This document shows, piece after piece, positions 59,401 to 64,000 of a stretch of DNA of 64,000 bases (positions within the stretch are counted from its first letter, which is position 1; the number at the start of each line of letters is the position of its first letter). The DNA is from Sinotaia quadrata. Its lineage: Eukaryota > Mollusca > Gastropoda > Architaenioglossa > Viviparidae. The stretch is from NCBI GenBank assembly GCA_028829895.1, contig CM054181.1, positions 13,421,001-13,485,000 of the forward strand, given 5' to 3'. The notes under the pieces were generated by a model. The model was given only the letters and a program-made list of their open reading frames with translations, was not told the DNA's origin and searched no databases. The translations under genes were made by a program, and so were the position numbers.

Positions 59401-62400
59401 GCTCTTGTAGTAGTAGTAGTTCTGCTATCTATGCGCCCACAGGGATTGCGTTAGAACTTTTCATCTTGACGATGTTTTCAGTTCTTGGTGGATTCCTGTG
59501 GGACCTTCCTCCTTTCTCTGTTATTCAAGGAGGGTGGGGTGTGGTGTTCATGCGTTGTTTGGTTTGCATGTTGTATCTTCATGTCTGACCGTTGTTACGA
59601 CTGTCATCCGTGTGTTTGTGCATGTTGTTGGGGATGTGGGTTTTACACACATCAGAAATACACACTCAAATCAAAAGCATATACAAAAGTAAGACCACCA
59701 CCCCACTCCCCTCAAACTCACAAACATAAACCATAATAGAGCAATATACAGATTGTGATACAATAACACAAGATATACACACAAAACAAACAACGAAATA
59801 AAAGCATGCACGTACTGCATAACAGACAACACTGCCAGGCTCTACAACACAATTTATTATATTCCAAGAGAATTTTTTAAAATGTTTTTATACCACTAAA
59901 ATATTTATTCATATAGTGCACATAATTCTGGAGAGTAATTGCCCCTTGAATTTAACATCAATCTATTACTGTCAATACTGTTAAATCAATAAACATACAG
60001 GACTCGTTTGTGGCAATACTGGTAGTAATATATTTAACTGGTGTCTTGATAAAACACAAAATATTTTAAATTTGTTAAAAACAAAAGACAAGAGCTAGCA
60101 CTCTAATGGCCCACACCTTATCTACTGATGAATCACTGAGGTTTCTCTGGTCTTCTTCAGATTTGAATTTATTTGTGTCTTCATTACTATTGCACCTGTC
60201 ACCAACTAGTTGAGAAAAGAAAGAAAAAATTATACATATCTGGATACAAAACTGCAATAAGTATTGAACTATATTTCAAAGTTAAGAATCAACAAAGCAC
60301 TAACTAAATGACAATTTCATATTACATTCAGGATGGGTGTAGGCACAGCTTTGCAGCCTCAGAAATCCTATGATCTTTTAGTTTGAGGTGGGAAAGTAAC
60401 TCACAGATTAGAACTTTTGTGCTGGTTGGCAAACAGCCCCAATGAAAAAAACCACAATGTGTCCAGGGTCACAAAATACTTAAATCTGGGTACTTTTAAA
60501 TTCACTCTAATTCTAACAGTGTAAAAGCTCAATCTGCAAGTTTGTATTTTCATTACAGCATGCAAATGGTTTTGAATAATAAGGTGTTAACTGTGGAGCA
60601 GGTCTCTGTGAGCCTGTGTTTGTAACTTTCACGTACTTTAACTCTCCATGGCCTTTTCAGTTGGATTTTGGCTGTTTATCACAAACAGTAATACACCTAA
60701 AAAGCACTAAAATAATACATAATTAAATGCATTATAGGAAATGGAGAGTGTAGTGTCAGAAGTGGGACAAAGCCAGGAGTGCCATTTTTTGAAACAAAAT
60801 GAGAAATGTAGAGTAAAGGGGACAGATAAAAGAAATAAAGAGAGGGAATGATTAAATTAAGAATTTTTTGTAACTAAGAGAGATAATAGCTTAGGAGTAC
60901 CATTGTAGTATTATAAGAGAAAAAGAAGATGAGGAATAATGAATGCTCCCTTGTACTTTGTACAGTAAGCTTATTGATGTGAGGGTTCCCTTGATAGCCT
61001 AACTTCTCTTATCACTTTATATTTTTCCTTTTATAACTAAAATATCTCCTTAGCAGGTGTTTTAACCCAGTCTAAACAAAAAATAAAATTAATAGTGGGC
61101 ACAAAACCCTAAATAAATAAATCGAGCAACTGATAATTCAACTCTCCATTTTACAAGGAATACTGTTAATTTTAAATATAAATATTCTTTTTAAAATGAC
61201 TGTAGTAAGCATACATTATGAGAACACCAATAAACAACATTTCCAGACTACACAGTAAACTGGGGTTTCTCAGGGGTTTCTCAGGGATTCTCCAAGAGAT
61301 AATGATTGGAAAAATAAACATCATAGATAAAGTCATTTTTATGTGGGGGTTCCTTGAGACCTGTGAATAATTTCAAGTGTTCCTCCAGTGTAAAAAGGTT
61401 GAGAAAGACTGCAGTAAACATACATCGTGAGGATATCAAATAAACATTTACAAGAATACATTATAAGGACACCAAATATAATAAAACTTGCAGATGGACT
61501 TAAAAAGAATATTTTGTTTCAAATTAAATAGGATGAAATTATCATGTATTTACAGAAGACAGATGTAATTTTTAAGGAACTCTTCAATGAATATATGACA
61601 GTGTGTCAATTTACAAAAAAAGGCAATTCATGCATCTGACTGGTAAAAGTAATAAAGAGAGTAAGTAAGTATTTTTACATGACCAAGTTCTGGTTGTTTA
61701 TTTTTCAGAGAGGTTTATTAAAGTTAAATTTATAGCAATCAGACAGACTAATGAAAAGTTTAAGTGTGAGACAAATGTGTGTATTTAAAAAAAAAAATAT
61801 GCACATTTGAAACTATATGTACTTGCAAGCAAACTCATTCTGTTCTGGTACCAACAATACATAATAATCTATTTATCTAGTGTTATATTTAATGCATTTC
61901 AATTTATCCATTTAATAGTCATCAACAACCAAAGTTAATCATAGTTAATAATACACTACCACAAAACCAGCGTCTTTGGGGAATCATCATGTTTACTCTC
62001 TATTTGTGGTTCTTAATCAGTATCTAACATACCCAAATATCATTGTATGTCTGCATATAATTAACGTTTTAATGAACTTGTATACTCTTTTAGAAGAAGC
62101 AGGAGATTGGACCCTGTACTGTTATTAAGTCTTTGAAAACAAAGATTCATTTGGTCTCTGTGAGGAAAAGGCTAAGAATACAGGGGAGATAAGGAAGTGA
62201 AGGAGAGAAAGTATACTATTATACACACAATATGCAGCATATCTCTTACCTTTTTCAAGTATGCCTGTAACCTCATGTAAAGCCATCTAAAACAAAACAG
62301 TGAATTAATAATACTGGGCAATTTATTTTTAAACCTATCTTAGTTAGTCATCATACACATGTCAAAGAGAATTTTAAAGATGGGTGATTGAGAGGTCTGC

Positions 62401-63025
62401 ATGCAGGAGATTGCATAGTCGTGGGTTGTGATCAATTCATTCAACACACCCTTTTCCTAGTTCAGGTATGTTGTTGAGCTCAGCGCCCTCACTGTGAAGC
62501 ATTTATCTAATAAAATTTCTAGCTATCCACCCACCTATCCAAAATACATGTACTATTAAATATATTTTGTACGTATATATACAGAACAAACTTTATTACA
62601 TCAGTCTAAGTTTTTCAACCTTCAAAATACAATAAATATTAAACTCTGCTGAATATATGCACACAAAACCAAACAATTAAAATACCAAATTTGGTTAGAT
62701 CCCTTGAGTAATAATAATTACATAAATTATACTACTTTTACTAGTGATAATTGTAACAATTATTATTCAAGACAATTATAACAAACTAATTTCATTTTTC
62801 GGTTCTTTCACAATATTATATTTTCTTTTCCTAGAGTACAATCTTAAACTTAAACAGCCAATATTGCCATATCCCTAAATAAATGAAGTCTTAGAGCACT
62901 TTTCTTTTATACCTTTAGTAAATACAGTAGCCACTGGTTAGCCTTACCTTGAGAAAATTTGTTAGATTGACATCTTTACACTCATCCAACTTTTCTTCAT
63001 CGTTCAATTCTTGTTTAGCTAATGA
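49163..63025 (-). CDS. TMEM272-like four-helix membrane protein, nine exons, 5' end missing
   Basis: Exons in transcript order are 63025-62948, 62286-62250, 60205-60117, 59005-58984, 58302-58196, 56710-56653, 55290-55240, 53457-53275 and 49317-49163. All introns are GT-AG, phases join without a stop, and the 780 nt encode 259 aa plus stop. Residues 1-110 are charged (runs such as SEEDQRNLSD and AEEEKEIKK) and probably cytosolic. Four hydrophobic segments follow at about 131-150, 160-180, 198-218 and 229-254. The pattern G-x6-C-x5-LP-x-FL-x3-G across helices 1-2, and LCTKPEMLFFT before helix 4, fit TMEM272-like proteins, whose function is poorly known. The first exon has an open frame but no certain start. 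Either coding begins to the right of the window or translation starts at the Met of the 62286 exon. Confidence 0.72.
49166..49171 (-). terminator. AATAAA overlapping the stop codon region
   Basis: The last codons AAT AAA TAA contain AATAAA. About 40-60 nt further along the minus strand there is a T- and G-rich element (TTTTGGGGGGG and a second G run). This is a plausible polyadenylation site with a very short 3' UTR. Confidence 0.45.
49800..50060. repeat. About 24-27-bp minisatellite, about 10 copies (intron)
   Basis: Unit ggtcaggagggaaagtgaac followed by ttt, with variants (cttcagtcag, gaagggaaggtg). Confidence 0.92.
50439..50487. repeat. GA microsatellite
   Basis: A pure GA run of about 46 bp. 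Confidence 0.97.
50490..51420. other. Intron of the membrane-protein gene, no other gene seen
   Basis: AT-rich, with a short ccagccagccag run near 50748. A plus-strand 114-codon ORF at 51078-51422 is AT-driven, rich in Ile/Tyr/Leu, and lacks recognisable motifs. Confidence 0.5.
51436..51590. repeat. About 74-bp tandem duplication
   Basis: Two diverged copies contain gttttacacaagattttt / gttttatataagattttg and aagttaatgtatggatgcaa. Confidence 0.8.
52120..52285. repeat. About 45-bp tandem repeat, 4 copies
   Basis: ttgtacaagaaatacaataa with agagaagataactat recurs four times with small length changes. The minus-strand hydrophobic ORF over it (repeated IIIVFLVQ) is a repeat artefact. Confidence 0.85.
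52443..52800. repeat. About 24-bp minisatellite, about 14 copies
   Basis: Units tgttttataccttacctgtt with acaa, and the variant ttagacaatgttttatacc, interleave. This is a clear array that gives two overlapping plus-strand ORFs that are not genes. Confidence 0.95.
52988..53083. repeat. 46-bp tandem duplication
   Basis: ttagcagttttattttgaat with tgatattttaagttaaataaatga occurs twice without visible change. Confidence 0.95.
53275..53457 (-). CDS. TMEM272-like exon 8 (helices 2 and 3)
   Basis: Encodes SLNWELCRGANMLPVFLVIN, then GITFVIPFFLLVNY, a charged loop TRPEDVVVIYKCVRR, and FFIVMVIFLFY. The conserved-looking Cys followed by LP at the start of helix 2 is the best family signature. Acceptor CTATCAG, donor GTAAGA. 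Confidence 0.8.
53460..54030. other. Intron of the membrane-protein gene, no other gene seen
   Basis: AT-rich. No repeat array or gene was recognised. Confidence 0.5.
54030..54110. repeat. Short tandem repeat, about 30 bp, 3 copies
   Basis: Copies of atagtaaaatgcatcaatacaactt with slight variation. Confidence 0.8.
54175..54610. repeat. About 64-bp minisatellite, about 6-7 copies
   Basis: Unit with caattaagataatgtaacaa, tacttatgattatacatagg and caacaaacaataatattact. Adjacent copies differ by a few bases and small (aat)n expansions. Confidence 0.95.
54835..55075. repeat. About 60-bp tandem repeat, 4 copies
   Basis: Unit with gtgtaagactcatactagtc, ttaagtaaatgctaggcaag and cccataaatctgcactagt. 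Confidence 0.95.
55240..55290 (-). CDS. TMEM272-like exon 7 (helix 1)
   Basis: Encodes YIPFVLMLYGVANLVL with split Thr and Gly codons. It forms most of the first membrane helix. Acceptor TTCTTCAG, donor GTGAGT. Confidence 0.8.
55300..56060. other. Intron of the membrane-protein gene, no other gene seen
   Basis: AT-rich. Minus-strand ORFs here are short, Phe/Ile/Leu-rich and composition-driven. Confidence 0.5.
56065..56335. repeat. About 70-bp tandem repeat, 4 copies
   Basis: Unit with aaaatgaagtcaccaggtaa, aataaaagatcaaaaaacat, gcaatattatttgaatagg and aaatgcttgcac. Confidence 0.93.
56653..56710 (-). CDS. TMEM272-like exon 6
   Basis: Phase 0 gives IRKINTTKLIICTLEKTVT plus the first base of Thr. 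Another frame is open too, but only this one joins the helix-1 exon in frame. Acceptor TTTCCAG, donor GTAAGT. Confidence 0.68.
56847..58147. mobile_element. 1.3-kb DNA transposon with long terminal inverted repeats, non-autonomous
   Basis: Left end ggagtaaatttgcttatcc...cactccttatgatggtattt and the reverse complement of the right end, gaagtaaatttgcatatccc...cactccttatgagggtattt, match with substitutions and small gaps over about 120 bp. The flanks also share ttctgg in inverted form. The interior has no transposase-like ORF. A diverged relative lies at 32742-33720. It is inserted in the intron between exons 5 and 6 of the minus-strand gene. Confidence 0.82.
58196..58302 (-). CDS. TMEM272-like exon 5
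   Basis: Encodes DDKVVAEEEKEIKKTSTRVH, then QKSTLSYRILFKFYL: charged and then turning hydrophobic just ahead of the membrane domain. It is in frame only because the preceding 22-nt exon shifts the phase. Acceptor TTATTTAG, donor GTAATT. Confidence 0.72.
58555..58945. repeat. About 24-36-bp degenerate tandem repeat, about 10 copies
   Basis: ctatattcagtatgcactaaa-like units recur with variable C-rich or A-rich spacers. Confidence 0.85.
58984..59005 (-). CDS. TMEM272-like exon 4, 22-nt microexon
   Basis: Encodes VHLNVHE plus the first base of Asp. It is flanked by the strong acceptor TTTTTTATCCCAG and donor GTAAGT. It is required to carry the frame from phase 0 (exon 3) to phase 1 (exon 5). 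Confidence 0.68.
59010..60110. other. Intron of the membrane-protein gene, no other gene seen
   Basis: Contains a C/A-rich repeat-like stretch near 59220-59260 and a GT-rich plus-strand patch near 59480-59660 that yields overlapping spurious ORFs. No gene was recognised. Confidence 0.45.
60117..60205 (-). CDS. TMEM272-like exon 3
   Basis: Encodes GDRCNSNEDTNKFKSEEDQR, then NLSDSSVDK, a hydrophilic, probably disordered stretch. Acceptor TCAACTAG; donor GTGTGG is weaker than the others. Confidence 0.68.
60215..61200. other. Intron of the membrane-protein gene, no other gene seen
   Basis: AT-rich. No repeat array or gene was recognised. Confidence 0.5.
61201..61485. repeat. Diverged tandem repeat interrupted by a hAT-type MITE
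   Basis: agtaagcatacattatgagaacaccaataaacaacattt (left) and agtaaacatacatcgtgaggatatcaaataaacattt (right) are copies of one unit. A third partial copy, atacattataaggacacc, lies at about 61458. The MITE at 61261-61411 separates them. Confidence 0.75.
61261..61411 (-). mobile_element. 151-bp hAT-type MITE with exact 8-bp target duplication
   Basis: On the minus strand the element starts CAGTCTTTCTCAACCTTTTT and ends ...GAGAAACCCCA. It is flanked by perfect CAGTAAAC duplications at 61253-61260 and 61412-61419. It is related to the plus-strand element at 45492-45652 through the shared ctggaggaac-cttgaaat-att block. Confidence 0.88.
61490..62240. other. Intron of the membrane-protein gene, no other gene seen
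   Basis: AT-rich. No feature was recognised. Confidence 0.5.
62250..62286 (-). CDS. TMEM272-like exon 2, possible start exon
   Basis: Begins with ATG directly after the acceptor TTGTTTTAG and encodes MALHEVTGILEK plus the first base of Val. It could hold the initiator Met of a shorter isoform. Donor GTAAGA. Confidence 0.68.
62375..62480 (+). mobile_element. Possible tRNA-derived SINE relic
   Basis: gattgagaggtctgcatgcaggagattgcatagtcgtgggttgtgatca resembles a degenerate tRNA-like head. It has an A-box-like start, the gcaggag block and cgtgggttgtgatca in the place of the B box GGTTCGAATCC. No tail or target duplication was defined. Confidence 0.4.
62948..63025 (-). CDS. TMEM272-like first visible exon
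   Basis: Encodes SLAKQELNDEEKLDECKDVN, then LTNFLK in phase 0. Acceptor ATTTATAG, donor GTAAGG. There is no Met, so coding starts further upstream, or this exon is 5' UTR of a transcript beginning at the next exon's ATG. Confidence 0.62.
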
Positions 63026-63029
63026 CTAT

Positions 63030-64000
63030 AAATAATAACAATATTTCTTTATCAGCAAAATAAATATAACATATTATTTCTTGTTTTTAAAAACAATTAT
63101 ACTTTTTTTTTGTTAACTTTTTTTAAAAAAAAACCTCACTGTTAAAAAAAAGAAATAAAAAAAGAAAAAAAGAAACAAGAATACCCAGAAAATTTATATA
63201 TGATTCCCAATAGTTTCAATGATACTGACTGTTGTATTGGGATTTCTAAAGTTTCTTCAATGTTGACACTGACTGTTGTATTGGGATTTCTACACTTTCT
63301 TCAGTTGAATACTTCCTTGGCTTTTTCATCACTGTTTTCTCAGTAAATTTTCATATATGAGGCCATTCTTTTTTAAAATTAAAAAAATACTATACTCCAG
63401 GGGAAATCCTGCCCTGCCCCCAAAAGAAATTATACACTGTTGTTCTAAGTCCCATAACAATTTATGTGCTATATCGATCACACACATAGTACAGCTGATA
63501 GCTGTTTGGGTTACACAGACTTGTTTAAATTAGTCATTACTGAATTAAAGGAATTAACTGCTCTCAGTAATAACTGATCTTTTGATCAGAATCAAAGAGA
63601 CTAAACTACTGACTATTTAATCGGGTTGTTATCTCACTGATCAGCAAGAGCACATGCACAAACACACCAATGCAAGACATTACCGTTACCGAGTTTGTAT
63701 TTAAACACACTTAAGGTGAAATTTAAAGAGTTAAAAATGTATGGTGATAAAAATAATTGAGTTTGAATATGGAAATGAAAATTGCAGTTCACTGAAAGTT
63801 TGTTCCAGGTATGAACTGAGTTTGAGTGTGAAAATGTAAATTGCAACTGAAAGTTTGTTCAAGGTGGAGGCACAGGTCGTAACAAACTCTGAAAACCTTA
63901 TATGCATTTAAACGACAAAAGTTTACATTTTGTTACATTTGCTCTCACGATCTTTCCTATTAGTATTATACACAGAAAATAATATAGTTTAAAAAATACA
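63030..64000. other. Intron or upstream region, no exon recognised
   Basis: Contains poly-A/T-rich sequence near 63100-63180, a 45-bp duplication at 63225-63305 (gactgttgtattgggatttct twice), and a roughly 75-bp diverged duplication at 63740-63865 (gaaagtttgttccaggt / gaaagtttgttcaaggt). A further exon of the minus-strand gene may lie here or beyond the window, but none could be supported. Confidence 0.5.

Noticed and set aside
63634..63846. Minus-strand ORF near the right edge as a first exon of the membrane-protein gene
   Set aside because: It contains a diverged tandem duplication and low-complexity His/Phe/Asn sequence, and no donor gives a convincing in-frame join to the exon at 63025.

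Overview
This is animal nuclear DNA. It is AT-rich, its genes are split by GT-AG introns, and it is crowded with short tandem repeats and fragments of DNA transposons and LINEs. Three protein-coding genes can be assembled exon by exon. Their sequences, a non-LTR reverse transcriptase fragment and the very high minisatellite load fit an invertebrate, probably a lophotrochozoan and perhaps a gastropod mollusc. The sequence alone does not prove the species.

Layout. From 1 to about 8.4 kb there is no recognisable gene, only degenerate GT-rich sequence and several minisatellites. From 31305 down to 8447 (minus strand) lies allograft inflammatory factor 1 (AIF1/Iba1), with six coding exons encoding 149 aa. 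Its first intron is about 17.7 kb and its intron 5 holds a broken LINE in the opposite orientation. From 31.3 to 34.5 kb is the divergent intergenic region between AIF1 and the next gene. It contains AIF1's upstream sequence, a perfect 37-bp hairpin, a diverged TIR element and a 175-bp hAT-type MITE with an exact 8-bp target duplication. From 34556 to 42220 (plus strand) lies CMSS1, a ribosome-biogenesis protein, with seven coding exons encoding 278 aa.

From 42.2 to 49.1 kb there is no firm gene. This part holds tandem repeats, a CpG-bearing patch with a possible orphan exon, a hAT-type MITE and a decayed minus-strand LINE. From 63025 down to 49163 (minus strand) are nine exons of a gene whose 5' end is outside the window or unrecognised. 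It encodes a charged N-terminal region followed by four membrane helices with the pattern of TMEM272-like proteins. A 1.3-kb transposon with long terminal inverted repeats sits in one of its introns.

The three genes do not form a pathway that I can see. The most distinctive features are two unrelated perfect 37-bp hairpins, the load of about 30 tandem arrays, a 22-nt microexon in the membrane-protein gene, and the degenerate helicase-like motifs in CMSS1. I see no previously undescribed multi-gene system and do not claim one.
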